From Diphasiastrum complanatum (taxonomy: Eukaryota; Streptophyta; Lycopodiopsida; Lycopodiales; Lycopodiaceae): a DNA stretch of 64,000 bases. A program made the translations under genes and the position numbers. The notes under the pieces were generated by a model. That model saw only the letters and a list, made by a program, of their open reading frames with translations, ran no database searches and was not told the origin of the DNA. Below are positions 34,590-45,487 of this stretch, in pieces. Position 1 is the stretch's first letter. Each line of letters begins with the position of its first letter. Where the stretch lies: the NCBI GenBank assembly GCA_029204225.1, contig CM055100.1:54433597-54497596 (forward strand), given 5' to 3'.

Positions 34590-35317
34590 TGTCACGAATG
34601 GGTTTATTTCTGTATCGTGAACATATTTGTTTCTGTGAATTTTCTTGTGCGGAAGCTCACATGAGCCTAGACATGCGACTACAGATCACAGGACAGATTT
34701 CATTCTAGCAATCAAGATAGCGAAAGACAAGGAGATGCACGAAATAGAGCAATTATATTATCAATTTAATTTTTAGAGTGAGATGGTCAGTGTCTCGCTC
34801 GTTTGTGGCCTGACGATTTGCTCTTTCATTGTGTTCTGCTCGTTGGTAGACTTTCATGCACAACTATTTCATTTCTATTCTTTTTCTTTTCTTCTCTACT
34901 CATGCACATTCTCTGTGTGTATTTTGATCCAGAAAAATAGTTTATATCTCCACTGTGTGGAGTTTACAAGGTAACTAAACAGAGAATTACAAGAGTAGTT
35001 AATGCTAATCAACTAATCAATTATTCTCTATTATTGCTAGCCATTTCAGCTAGGTGTGAAATTTAAATCTCCACGTCCGTTGAGCTGCCAGGTGGCAGCT
35101 CGAAAGATTTTCTTTTGTTTTTTTGTTTCGTGTCATGTCTTTGTCTTTCTGGTCCTAGAGGCATGTTTGACTTTCACAAATCATTTGACCTTTGAGTTTC
35201 GCTTCGCTTCGTGTCTTAGGGTTTTTGAGGTCCGTTGACTTTCACAAATTGTTTGCCATTCGACCTTCACTTTGTTTTCTTGTTGTGACAAAGTTAAAGA
35301 GTTCACCATTTTTGACA
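34590..35317 (-). mobile_element. LTR-B, minus orientation
   Basis: On the minus strand it starts TGTCAAAAATGGTGAACTC at 35317 and ends CGTGACA at 34590 (TGTCA/TGACA termini). It aligns with 39458-40230 in inverted orientation, including AGCTGCCAGGTGGCAGCTC-type, CTCCACTGTGTGGAGTTTAC-like and GACTTTCATGCACAACTAT blocks. It is followed by a primer binding site but only about 30 bp of its own internal region. Confidence 0.85.
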
Positions 35318-35320
35318 TTA

Positions 35321-36136
35321 TGTTAGGGGTATTCCTGATGTATTGTGAATAAATAATATTGGTCAATAAAATGTGTTGTGAGGACATGGCATCCTGTACA
35401 TATAAGCCCATGGTCCAATGAGCAGCAAGTTGAGTTGTAAATAAAATAGTAGACTTGGGCCCCTTTGTAATTAAGATAAAACTTGAGGCCCAAAGTCAAT
35501 TTTAAATTTAGAGTCTACTTTTTTAGATTTGGGTCCAATTTTGGACTCACATGAATCTTGTGATTTCCAATGTACTTTTTGTGGACCCTTGGATCAAGCT
35601 GGGTCCAAAATGAATGGACAGGATCAATGTAAATATTAGCCAATAGGATTTTTTGGCAAGGGCCTTCTCCATTTATAAAAAGACACCATTTGTACTCTAA
35701 TTTCATGCCTAATTGAGAGGAGGAGACTCTACCATGTTGGGAGCTCAAGCATCCTCATTTGCTAATCACTCTTGCTTCTGCTATTGTTGTGAATTGTTTG
35801 TTAATTCCATTTTTCATGCTTCTTGGTTATGCTAGTTAAGGTTTCTCCATAAGCAATGATATTGAGCATTTGAGCTAACCTCCATCTCATCTCTCACTCT
35901 ATCTCACACTCTTCCCTTCTCTTCTTCTCTTCTTCGCTTCTCTTTCACCCTCAACCATGATGAATGCTAGTGTAGTGGAGTAGAGTTAACGGTGGGTAGT
36001 GTTAGTGGTGAGTAGAGTTAAGGGAGAAAGTAGAGAACTATCTAAAAGTAGCTATGCATAGTTAGATGCCTATCCAGTGATCTAACCCTTGTTGACAAGC
36101 AAGAGGGCTATAATACACGAGATATTCGACCCTACA
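35321..36136 (+). mobile_element. LTR-F, copy 2 (5' LTR)
   Basis: It starts TGTTAGGGGTATTCC, three bases after LTR-B, and ends CCTACA before a primer binding site. TATA-like TTTATAAAAAG lies at 35674-35684. It aligns with 760-1545 but lacks the TC expansions; a CT-rich zone at 35880-35945 is in the equivalent place. Confidence 0.75.
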
Positions 36137-36137
36137 G

Positions 36138-36155
36138 TGGCGCCGTTGCCAGGGA
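36138..36155 (+). promoter_or_regulatory. Primer binding site of LTR-F copy 2
   Basis: TGGCGCCGTTGCCAGGGA lies one base after the LTR end. This TGGCGCCGTTGCC type is typical of plant gypsy lineages rather than copia elements. Confidence 0.75.
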
Positions 36156-37511
36156 TAGGTTTTCACTAACTAGTACAGCTGCATTTTAGCTATTTCTTGC
36201 TTTTTGGAGTAGTTTTAGGTAGATTTTTGGGTGTTTAGAGTTAATTTTCTGTATTTTTCTGTGTTTGGACTGTTCACAGCTAGTGGAGGAGGTGTGAGAG
36301 GGTAGAGGAGGCCCTGAACAGCCTCTAAGGGCTTGACATCCAAACCAAAACCTGAGAAAATCCAAAAAACACACCAATCTGCATTTTTGGAGGGGAAAAG
36401 AGTCTAAAATCTCATCAGATTTTAATATCTCCAAAACCAGTGAGAGTTAACCCTTGCATGACTAGCAGCAGCTCCAGGGTACTGTCCCAGACTTGCATAG
36501 AAGCCTACGAGAGTTAGTTCCAAGCAGATTGCAAAATCAGAGAAAAACTCCTTGTAAAAATCCAAAAAAATGCAAATCTTCACCAGAACTCTCATAGAGG
36601 CCTCTGAAGTTTCATCTCAGTGAGATCAGGATACAGAGAAGCTTGCGAGAATTAGTTTGTTTTCTAAGTGCCTGTGCGAGAGTTCCTAGTGAAAAAGTCA
36701 GAAAAGTACCAAGGAACCCTCGTAGACACAAAAATTTTCAGCTCTAGTGGACAAGAACTCTTGTAGAGAATTTTGAAGTTCCATCTCAGTGAGACTAGGA
36801 CACAAAAGAGTCTGCGAGAGTTAGTTTGACTCCAATGAGCAGAAAATTGGGTTTAAGTGCTAAAAAACCACTAAAAAGTGAAGATCCAGCAAATCCTTCT
36901 TGAAAGAACTCTCGCAGACCATTTCAATCGATCCATAATATCAATTTTAGTACAAAGATTTGGTGAAGATCAAGCCAAAATAGTGGTTTTGAACCCTCAC
37001 GTACAACGAAATTTTCACTCAGTGCAAGAGTTATCTCTCGCAAAGAATTCCAAAATCAGATCTAATCTAGATTCAGCTATTGTGATCCTTGCAAGAGTTA
37101 CTTCTCCAAGATCTGAGAGATATCAAGATTTTTTACTTGAAAAATAGCTAAAGAACCCTTGCACAACAACCCTCACACAAGAAAACCCTCGTAGACTATA
37201 TCACTGGAAAGATCTGCACCAGATCTAGCTACTGTCAAAATCTCAAGTCAATTTGTACAAGGAGTAAAAAGTTATCAAGGAAAAAACCATCGTACAAGGT
37301 CTAAAATTCACTTCCGGCCGATCAAATTGATCAGATACTTAAGATCTAGACTGCATCCCATTATTGTACAAGCAAGATCCAACTACTTTGGACCCACCAT
37401 CGGATGGATCTGAGATCTGGATGATCAGTAGCAAGAAGGACAGCAAATCAAACACCACACCTTCCCAGATTAGCAACTGCACAACAAGAGACAGAACCGA
37501 AACCAGCACCA
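36156..37511 (+). mobile_element. Leader of the LTR-F element
   Basis: A 1.36 kb untranslated leader with no supported coding. It has an internal repetitive texture: the phrase (A)CTCTCGCAGA/ACCCTCGTAGA and TGCGAGAGTTAGTTTG recur at spacings of about 100-180 bp (36630, 36805, 36900, 37040, 37180). 36388-36500 matches 1865-2000. Confidence 0.6.
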
Positions 37512-39457
37512 ATGGATCCAGTGGGCCAACCCGTACTTGTCGCTCCTTTTCAAGTAGTCCGGAGAACACCTCAGATGGAAATACCAAAATATAAAGGATC
37601 ATCAGATCCCATCCGCTTCCTCCAGATCTACGAGAAAGCTTGTGAAATCTACGGCAAACGGACACCTGTAGAAAAGTTGATGCTATTCTCCATGTCCCTA
37701 TTAGCAATGGGTCAAGATTGGTTTTTCAACCTGTCAAAGGAAGAGAAATCCGTCTGAAAAGCGGTTAAAGCGGCTCTCATCACGCGCTTTAAACCAAGAA
37801 AGTTCCTAGAAGTCTCGTTTCTCCTGCTGAGCAAAGTCAAAATGGGAAAATGAGAAAGGGTTAGGGACTATATTGAACGGGTCAAACATCTACGATCCGA
37901 ATGCAGTGCGGCCCTAACTCCCGATCATGCGGTGATCATGTGGTTCCTAGCTGGACTACCACGGAACATCAGAAGAGAACTGAAACGATGGGAGCAGTAC
38001 ACTACTTTGCAAGAAGCTATGGAGGATGCCATCAGGGAAGAGGATGAGGAATCAGATGACGAATATCCATCCACCCATACTCCTACTCCCTCGATAGCAT
38101 CATCATCATCAAATGCTTCCGCTCTATTCACAAAACTATTGTTGGATCAAATGATAAAATTACACAAACAACAAATAGAGCAGCTTATGGCACAGTTTGA
38201 TCAGAAACTGAAAGCCTTACAAGGAGCTTTAGCAGCAACGCCACCTCTACCGGAACGTACGGTATTTAGTATGCACACAAAACCATACAGCAAATGAGTG
38301 TCCAGTCCACTCCTAAAGCAAATCTGAGACTAACACATAGATTTTGCCATCTGCGCAATGCAACATCGCACGATACGACATTTTTCCCATTTAACTCCCC
38401 AATTGTTCAATAGAAGAGGAGTTCTTATCAGACTTCTTATCCATATCATCAAGGGGCACTAAATGCAGCACCAAGGTATGGCACACCAAATCAACAACAA
38501 CATTTGGCCTTACCTGCACCATCGAACCCAACCAATCAACAAATGGTTCACGTGAACTTGACAGCAGCGGAACCAGAGATGCCGATACCACCTCAACCTG
38601 AGCAACAACAATGGGATGGACCAGATGAACCATTTATGGATCCTATTGTAAATGAATATATCGCAGCCTATGCAGCTTAAGCTCAGCATCAAGGCGGGAG
38701 AAATTACAACTGCTATGGATGTGGCGAAGGACACAGAATTGTAGAATGTCCTTACAAAGGACAATATACATCCTTCTGTCGAGAATGCGGTTATAGACAC
38801 TGCTACAAGAATTGTCCATTGATACCTATAACCAGTGCACCACTAAACTCCATTGCAATACAATAGGTAGCAATTTCATCAGGGATACCACCGAAAGGGC
38901 AACATTTCCATGCCCTTCTGTTAGCCGTTACGTGAACACAGAAAAGGAAAAAAGTGGCCCCCTCACCGCCACCTTCGGTCACCAATGACCAACCCTCGAC
39001 TTCAACGCCATATCCGAATGTGAGGGAAGAAAGAAGATAGTACCAGAAAATACGACACTGGGTACAGAGAGCACAAGCGGAAGAGAAAGAACAAAATAAG
39101 GACAACCCTACGGAACCTCCAGTTGATGGCGAACGGGAACCACAAATGGGCTCACCATGGCACACTGATCAAAACGATCGGTTGCATCATCACTAACCAC
39201 CCTTTCACATGGTGGAGCTCGAGGAACCACGCATTGAAAGGATCATAATCTTATTGGTGAGCCGTGTTAGTTTACCCCTCGAGGAATTACTGTGGATTGC
39301 GCCACAAGCTAAAAGCCTTTTGGATGAATGGGCCAAAGCAGACGTGGAGCCATTAGCGCCTGAGCCCATATATTGTACGGGCTATGAAGAAACAAGTAAC
39401 GTCCTCCACATCGGGGCAGCGTGGAAAAGTGAGGAACACAACATCACCCTACCAATC
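37512..39457 (+). pseudogene. Gypsy gag-protease of the LTR-F element
   Basis: Gag starts MDPVGQPVLVAPFQVV at 37512 and stays in one frame to 38297, broken only by TGA at 37755 and TGA at about 37850 (both at positions where Trp is expected). It has the retrotransposon gag core (DPIRFLQIYEKACE...WFFNLSKEE...ERVRDYIERVKHLR...FLAGLPRNIRRELKRW) and a long helix KQQIEQLMAQFDQKLKALQG. After a frameshift come two zinc knuckles, CYGCGEGHRIVEC at 38711 and CRECGYRHCYKNC at 38777. A Pro/Glu-rich linker then leads to the protease region (PLEELLWIAPQAK...NVLHIGA). The frame is cut by LTR-B at 39458. RT and integrase are absent. Confidence 0.8.
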
Positions 39458-40230
39458 TGTCAGAAATGGTGAACTCCTGCAACTTTGTCACAACACGAAC
39501 AAGACATGAAGGTCAAACAAGAACAATTCGCGACAATCAACGTGTCTTTGACTCAAAGCACAAATGATTCGCGTATCAATCGTGAATTGTAAACACATCT
39601 CCAGGACCATGAAACGAAAAGAGCAAAACAAACGAAGAGAAATACTTCGCGCTGCCAGCTGGCAGCTCAATGGGCTTCATGCCCAGCTGAAATGAATAGC
39701 AACGACGGAGACTAACTAACTAGTTGACTAGCGTTAACTAGTCTTGTGATTCTACGTTAAGCTATCTTGTAAACTTCACACAGTGGAGGTATAAACGATC
39801 CTCTCTGGATCATAATAAAAAAAATAAGAAAAAGAGGGGAAGAGAGATAGTGAATACAGATATCTGTAAGAAATAGAGAGAGACATAGCAAATAGAGTAA
39901 GAAAGCAAAAATACCATAGCTGTGCATGAAAGTCTGCCAACAAGCAGAACACAACGAAAGAGCAGAGAGCCAATCCGCCAACAAATGAGACACTGACGAT
40001 CTCGCTCCAAAACCAAACTAACAATATAGTCACTCTATTTCGTGCATCTCTTGGCCTTGTGCTGTGTCTCTTGATTTCTCGAATAAAATATGTTCTGTGA
40101 TGCGTAGTTGAGTGTCTGGGATCCCGTAAGAGCTTCCGCACGAAAAAAAGATTCAAAGACAGAAAATTGTTTGCGAATCAAAATAGAGGACGAACACAAA
40201 AAACAAGAAAGAAAAAGCGCTTCTGTGACA
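39458..40230 (+). mobile_element. LTR-B, plus orientation (5' LTR)
   Basis: 773 bp, TGTCAGAAATGG...CTTCTGTGACA, with 5 bp inverted termini TGTCA/TGACA. A perfect primer binding site follows. Internal features include AGCTGCCAGCTGGCAGCTC-like palindromic sequence at about 39653-39670. It inserted into or recombined with the LTR-F gag-protease frame. Confidence 0.9.
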
Positions 40231-40243
40231 TGGTATCAGAGCC
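40231..40243 (+). promoter_or_regulatory. Primer binding site of copia-B
   Basis: TGGTATCAGAGCC lies immediately after LTR-B, of the initiator-tRNA-Met type. Confidence 0.9.
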
Positions 40244-40295
40244 AACAGGTTATCACTACTGATATCCCAGTAGTAATTCTTCCAAACAACACAAT

Positions 40296-40769
40296 ATGGC
40301 TACGACAATCCAGACCAGAGTAGCAATCAGTCTTGATGGTGCAAATTACAGAATCTAGAAATTCAAAATCAAAACACTCATGAAGGGCGAAGGCATCTGG
40401 TCGGTGACCGACCTCTTAGAGGTGCAGCCTCCAGAGGAAGACAGACCCGAGGAGAGCTAAATTTATCAGAAAGGATGAGCGCGCAATGACGATCATCGTT
40501 TTGTCCATAAATGAAGATCTACTCATGCAGATTGAAGATTGTGAAAGCAGCCATGCAGCGTAGGAAAGATTAAAATAGAAGTATGAAGTGAGGACTATAG
40601 CTTCAGTCATGCACCTTCACAATCAGCTGCAATCCATATGGTGGGATGGCAACCAGTTAGATCAACATGTTGAGAAGATCAGAACGATCTTCGCTCAATT
40701 CGCTGCATCAAGACAGGAGCACCAAATCTCAGCACCGCAGCAGCTGATGTACTTCACGAAATCTGTAAG
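40296..40769 (+). pseudogene. Copia-B gag fragment
   Basis: It starts MATTIQTRVAISLDGANYRI, then KFKIKTLMKGEGIWSVTD, the usual N-terminal gag (UBN2/DUF4219-like) of copia elements. Stops follow LDGANYRI and DRPEES. The last part (QQLMYFTKSVRRS) matches a second copia-B piece at 45540. The sequence then jumps directly to an integrase of another family. Confidence 0.75.
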
Positions 40770-43594
40770 GAGGAGTTGTGGCATAGAAGGTTGGGACATC
40801 CTAACTTTAAATCTATGTCTTCTATGGTCAAGGAAGTGAAGGCTATTGGTCTTCCAAAATCTCTTTCCAAAGATTTCAAGCCTTGTGAGGCTTGTGCTAT
40901 TGCAAAATCACATAGAAAGCCATATCAGAAGTCTTTTATAAAGACTACTCATCCTTTGGAGCTTATAGACTCAGATGTACATTTTTCTTCTTCTAAAAGT
41001 ATTGGTGGTGCAACATGTTTTGTCACCTTTATTGATGACTTTACTAGATATACTTGGTTGTATCTACTTTATTCAAAAGCTATGGTATTTGATCACTTCC
41101 TAATCTTCAAAGCTTATGTTGAGAAACAGTTTTCTTTCAAAGTTAAAGCTTTAAGATGTGATGGAGGAGGTGAATACATCTCCAACAAGTTTCTTGAATA
41201 TTGTGAAGGTGAAGGAATAAAGAGAGAGTTTTCTTGTGCTTATTCTCCATCTCAAAATGGAGTTGCTGAGAGGAAAAACAGATCTTTATGTGAATGTGCT
41301 AAAGGAATTCGAATTGAAGCTTCTTTGCCTATTGAATATTGGGGTGAAGCTATAAATTGTGCAAACTATTTGTGCAATAGATTACCTCACAATGCACTTG
41401 CTGGAAAATCACATTTTGAAGTCTTGTTTAAGAAGAAACCTAAGGTAGATCACCTTAGAGTTTTTGGTTGTGTTTACTTTGTTCATGTGCCCTTGGAAAC
41501 AAGGAAAAGAGATGATCCTAATTCTATTAAAGGGATCATGGTTGGATATGCATCCAACAAGAAAGCTTACAAAATCTATGTTCCCTCTACCTCAACTACA
41601 ATTGAGAGTAGGGATGTTATATTCCATGAGGATCAAAAATACATTCTTGAGAGTAGGGATGTTATATTCCATGAGGATCAAAAATACATTCCCTACAATT
41701 GAGAGTAGGAATGTTATATTCCATGAGGATCAAAAATACATTCCCTACAATTGAGAGTAGGGGTGTTATATTCCATGAGGATCAAAAACACATTCTTGAG
41801 GAGGCCGAGCTCAAAGATTCTCACAAAGATACTCCAATCATCACCCTTGAAGACTATCATGGAGATATGGGGCCGAGAATTGAGGAGGAGTCACCTCGAA
41901 TATTTTCACCAAGGAGATCTCAAAGAGAAAGATCCGAGCCTAGGAGGCTTACTTATGAAGATAGAGGCAATCAAGTGAAAATCAACTCCACTAATTGTGG
42001 TTATTTTATTTCACATGAGGAGCCAAAGGATGTATATGATGCACTCAACTCAAAGGAATGGTACCTTGCCATGAAGGAGGAATATGATGCTTTGATGGCC
42101 AACAAGACATGGGAGCTTGTGGATCTTCTATCCAACAAGCACACCATTGGTTGCAAGTGGGTTTTTTGAGTCAAGTATAATCAAGATGGCACAATCAACA
42201 AGTACAAGGCTACACTTTGTGCTAAAGGGTTTGCTCAAGTTTATAGACTTGATTATGAGGAGACTTTCGCTCCAGTTGCAAAGATGGTATCAATTAAAAT
42301 CATAATTTCTATTGCTTGTTTTTTCAATTGGCAAGTTCTTCAATTAGATGTCTCTAATGCATTTTTAAATGGATATCTACAAGAAGAGATTTATATGGAT
42401 CAGCCTATTGGGTTCATCCATGACAAAGACAAAGTTTGCTTGCTTTTCAAAAGTCTATATGGACTAAAGCAAGCTCCAATATCATGGTATTATCAACTTA
42501 ACACCTTTCTTGAGTCACTAGGATTTAATCTAGTAACTATGATCCTTCCTTATATGTCAAGTTTTTTGATAAAGATATTGTCATCCTTCTTATTTATGTT
42601 GATGATATCATTCTGACAGGAAGTTGTATCAAGTTAGTTGAGGAAACCAAGATTGCACTTGGAAAAGAGTTCAAGATGCAAGATCTTGGAAAAATTCACT
42701 ACATACTAGGATTAGAGCTTGACTTTCTTAAAGATAAAGCTTTTGTATGTCAATCCAAGTATGCTCTTTGAATGTTAAAAAATTTCAATATGTTAGATTG
42801 TAAGAGTATAGAAACTCCTTTGGAGCAAAATGTAAAGACCCTAACAAAGGTGATGAAAGATACTTCGTGGACATCACACTTTTTAGGAGTCTTATAGGCT
42901 CCTTAATTTGGCTCACAATAACTAGACCTGACATAAGCTTTAGTGTTCATAAGTTGAGCCATGCTATGCAAAATCCTACTATTTATCATTGGAAAATGGC
43001 CAAGAGAGTGCTTAGATATATATCTTCAACTTTTGATTATGGTTTATTGTATAAAAGTGAAGATCTTTCTATTGTTGGTTATTCTGACTCGGATTTTGCA
43101 AGTGATAGAGCAGATCGAAAATCAACAAGTGCTTATGTTATATATTTTGGAAGAAACTTGATATCTTGTCTTTCCAAAAAGCAAGATATTGTATCACTCT
43201 CATCATGTGAAGTTGAGTACAAGACACTCACTACAACAACAAAGGAAGTGCTTTGGATCAAGAGGTTTCTAGTGGAGCTAAAGATAATCATGGAAGAGGA
43301 TCTACCTATGATCATGTGTGACAACATTTCAGCCCAAGCCCTTGCCAACAACACGATTTCCATGCAAGGAGCAAGCATATTGAGGTTGCACATCACTTCG
43401 TGAGAGAGAAGCTCATTGGAGGGGAAATCTACTTGGAGCACATCGACACATCATCTGGTATTGCTGATATGTTCACCAAACCTTTGAGCAAAAGTTCCTT
43501 CATCAAGCATAGAGCCAATCTTGGAATAATACCAAGATCCATGTTCGAGTCAATATATATTGTTTTTAGGAGGAGTGTTGAAATGGAAAAATAA
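40770..43594 (+). pseudogene. Copia family G pol: integrase, reverse transcriptase, RNase H
   Basis: The integrase frame 40776-41702 is unbroken. It has the GAG-pre-integrase box LWHRRLGHPNFKSM...CEACAIAKSH, a core with SDVHFSS, FIDDFTRYTW, RCDGGGEY and SQNGVAERKN (DDE triad visible), and a C-terminal HLRVFGCVYFVHV...MVGYASNKKAYKIY. A repeat-bearing linker leads to RT: TIGCKWVF* (TGA), LDYEETFAPVAKM, LDVSNAFLNGYLQEEIY, SLYGLKQAP, then in another frame YVDDIILTGS. RNase H and tail: RPDISFSVHKLSHAMQNP, GYSDSDFASDRADRKST, VSLSSCEVEYKT and the GIADMFTKPLS end. Several stops and shifts make it inactive. It is the most complete pol in the window. Confidence 0.92.
41604..41797 (+). repeat. Four-copy tandem repeat in the integrase-RT linker
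   Basis: The units start at 41604, 41649, 41701 and 41753. Each begins GAGAGTAGGGATGTTATATT and encodes ESRDVIFHEDQK. The first period is 45 bp (in frame) and the next two are 52 bp, ending TTCCCTACAATT, which shifts the frame and brings in TGA stops (PYN*). The extra TTCCCT and ACAATT ends match sequence just before unit 1 (41581-41603), pointing to slippage or unequal exchange. Confidence 0.9.
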
Positions 43595-44100
43595 TCCATC
43601 TTGACTTTAGGCTTGCTACAAATATTGTACCATGCAATTATGTTGTTCATAAATGCAAAATGCCAAGTTTGGCCTAGATAGAACTCGAGCTACATGGATA
43701 TGTCATATCTAGAATGATGAGTACAACTTGCATATAGTTTGTAGACATAGAATTAGCAAAATTATACTTGTAGACTCGTGGCAATTCACATGCATTGACA
43801 CTAGAGCAAGGTAATTATTGAAAAGGCATGTGGAAGACAAAAAGCCTCAACAAGAAAGTAGTTGAATAAAAGGAGAGAGATCATGTTGAATGAAAGTTAG
43901 TAAGGGTCTTTGAAATAGTCAGAGAAAAGGTCAAACTTGCACTCACTAGAAATGGCAAACCTCATGTTAAAAGCAAACATGTTTTCCCACACATCTAAAA
44001 GAGAGAAAATTTTGTAGAGTCAATTTAGACTAAAAGAAAGAGAAGACGGAACTCTTTGGTGTCATGTAGTATAGTAGTTTTGGAGTCTGTTTTGACTTGA
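43576..44100 (+). mobile_element. LTR-G start (3' LTR of copia-G), end not found
   Basis: The purine run AGGAGGAG at 43568-43575 directly precedes TGTTGAAATGGAAAAATAATCC-type sequence, a normal copia PPT-LTR junction just past the RNase H end. It differs from LTR-B, which shows that the 5' and 3' halves of this locus come from different families. I cannot fix the right boundary. Confidence 0.55.
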
Positions 44101-44102
44101 GA

Positions 44103-44270
44103 GCATGATGATCAAGGTGACGACATCGCTGATGGCAATCAGTATCAAGACCAGAACGACGACTTTGCCAATGATGATCAGTATCAGAACTACGACGACA
44201 CTTCAGAACTTGACCATTACTCTGAAGATTTCAACAACGATCAGCAAAGTGGCAATTTAGGTCTATAACA
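44103..44270 (+). other. Short acidic Asp/Asn/Gln-rich reading frame
   Basis: From 44109 the frame reads DDQGDDIADGNQYQDQNDDF, then tyrosine-spaced repeats of similar composition, ending SGNLGL and TAA at about 44268. The in-phase TGA just upstream means that it has no start of its own. It could be the last exon of a host gene or a chance low-complexity run. GC and codon choice differ from the flanking AT-rich DNA. Confidence 0.3.
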
Positions 44271-44639
44271 TATAAATTTCAATCATAAAAAAATGTACTT
44301 AAATATACATCTAGAATTACATGACTTTTGAAAATATTAAAATTATTAAAAAAGAATCTTATTTTTAGTATCTTCATAATTAATAACTTGAAATCTCATT
44401 AAAAAAATTATATTTTAAAAGATGAAATATACTAACAAATTCAATAATATTCATTAATTTTTTTAGAATATGATTTTAGAACAAATTCAAAATAATATTG
44501 TCATTCCAAAACAATATTCATTAAAATAAACATTTAGTGATTGCAAGTTAGAGAATCTTTTAAAAAAACCATGATTTTGGCCTAAAACTAGGACCATTAA
44601 AAAAATATCAAAAAAGGTTACTCTTTTTTAGGTCAAAGT
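44271..44639. other. AT-rich spacer
   Basis: This is A/T-rich simple sequence with no gene or repeat that I can assign. Confidence 0.5.
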
Positions 44640-45083
44640 CCCAAAACAAATGTCATCGTGTTAGATTTTGATTTGTTCAATATTGCATTTTTGTGAAAAC
44701 TCAAAATTTGATAGAATATATTGGTTCAACGATTTTGATCTTTTCAAGAGTGTTTGAAGGTTATTTGACTTCACAAATTCATTCTATTTAGGTTGATCAA
44801 GTGTGATCAAGATTCAATTGACTACATTTTTTAGTAGTAAGAAAAGGGGACTAGAGTGGTTCCAAATCTTTGTTATTTCTTTGTGTCATCATTTGTTGAG
44901 TTTCAAGAGAGTTCTAGGTGCATTTTAACAAGTTCAAAGAAGAAGATCAATTATTGCAACATGGCTACAAATGGAGGCTTAATGTTGGAGAACAATGATA
45001 GGCTTACCTCAAGCAACTATTCAACTTGGAAAGTGAGGCTAGAATCCCTACTCAAGATGAATGAGTTGATGGATATTGTTGTA
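44640..45083 (+). pseudogene. Copia-C leader and gag start fragment
   Basis: It aligns with 31140-31503. The gag start MATNGGLMLENNDRLTSSNY at 44960 continues with STWKVRLESLLKMNELMDIV, matching the copia-C gag. It stops at about 45083, where unrelated sequence begins. Confidence 0.75.
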
Positions 45084-45487
45084 TCTTCTTGAATCTTAAT
45101 CCACGAACTCATATATAACAGTCAATCTTCCAGTTCTTCTTGATTTTTGATTGCTTGCTTGCTTTCTTGCATTTATATTTTCCACCTAGATGCATTCCTT
45201 GTCTATCTTTTTGATTTTAGGATCAAGAAGGGTCATAATCATTATGAATGGACCTGATCTGGTACTGTACGGTATTTAGTGCTCAGACACATGTGAGGTA
45301 TAGCCAACTTTGATGGTTTGGTTCTCCTCCAAGTTAGATCCAAAATCTATGCTAGATAGCTTGTTAGAAAGCTACAAAAGTCTAGCTTTTGATGCAATTT
45401 GTTTCAAACATTTGGATGAGACAATCAGAAGATATAGCCATTTGAATGAGGGTAGGTAGGGAATCTAGACCTGTATGGACACTTTTT
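45084..45487. other. No gene seen
   Basis: This is an unassigned stretch between two copia scraps. Confidence 0.4.

Noticed and set aside
40231-40243. tRNA-like strings TGGTATCAGAGC at 17674, 30794, 40231, 46717 and 55236
   Set aside because: They are primer binding sites next to LTR ends; no cloverleaf or tRNA body is present.
41604-41797. CRISPR-like regular repeats
   Set aside because: The units are coding duplications inside a copia linker with no spacers; the host is a plant.
44115-44270. ATG-initiated Thr-rich frame overlapping the acidic frame
   Set aside because: It is a shifted reading of GAY/AAY/CAR codons; the acidic frame has the more natural composition.
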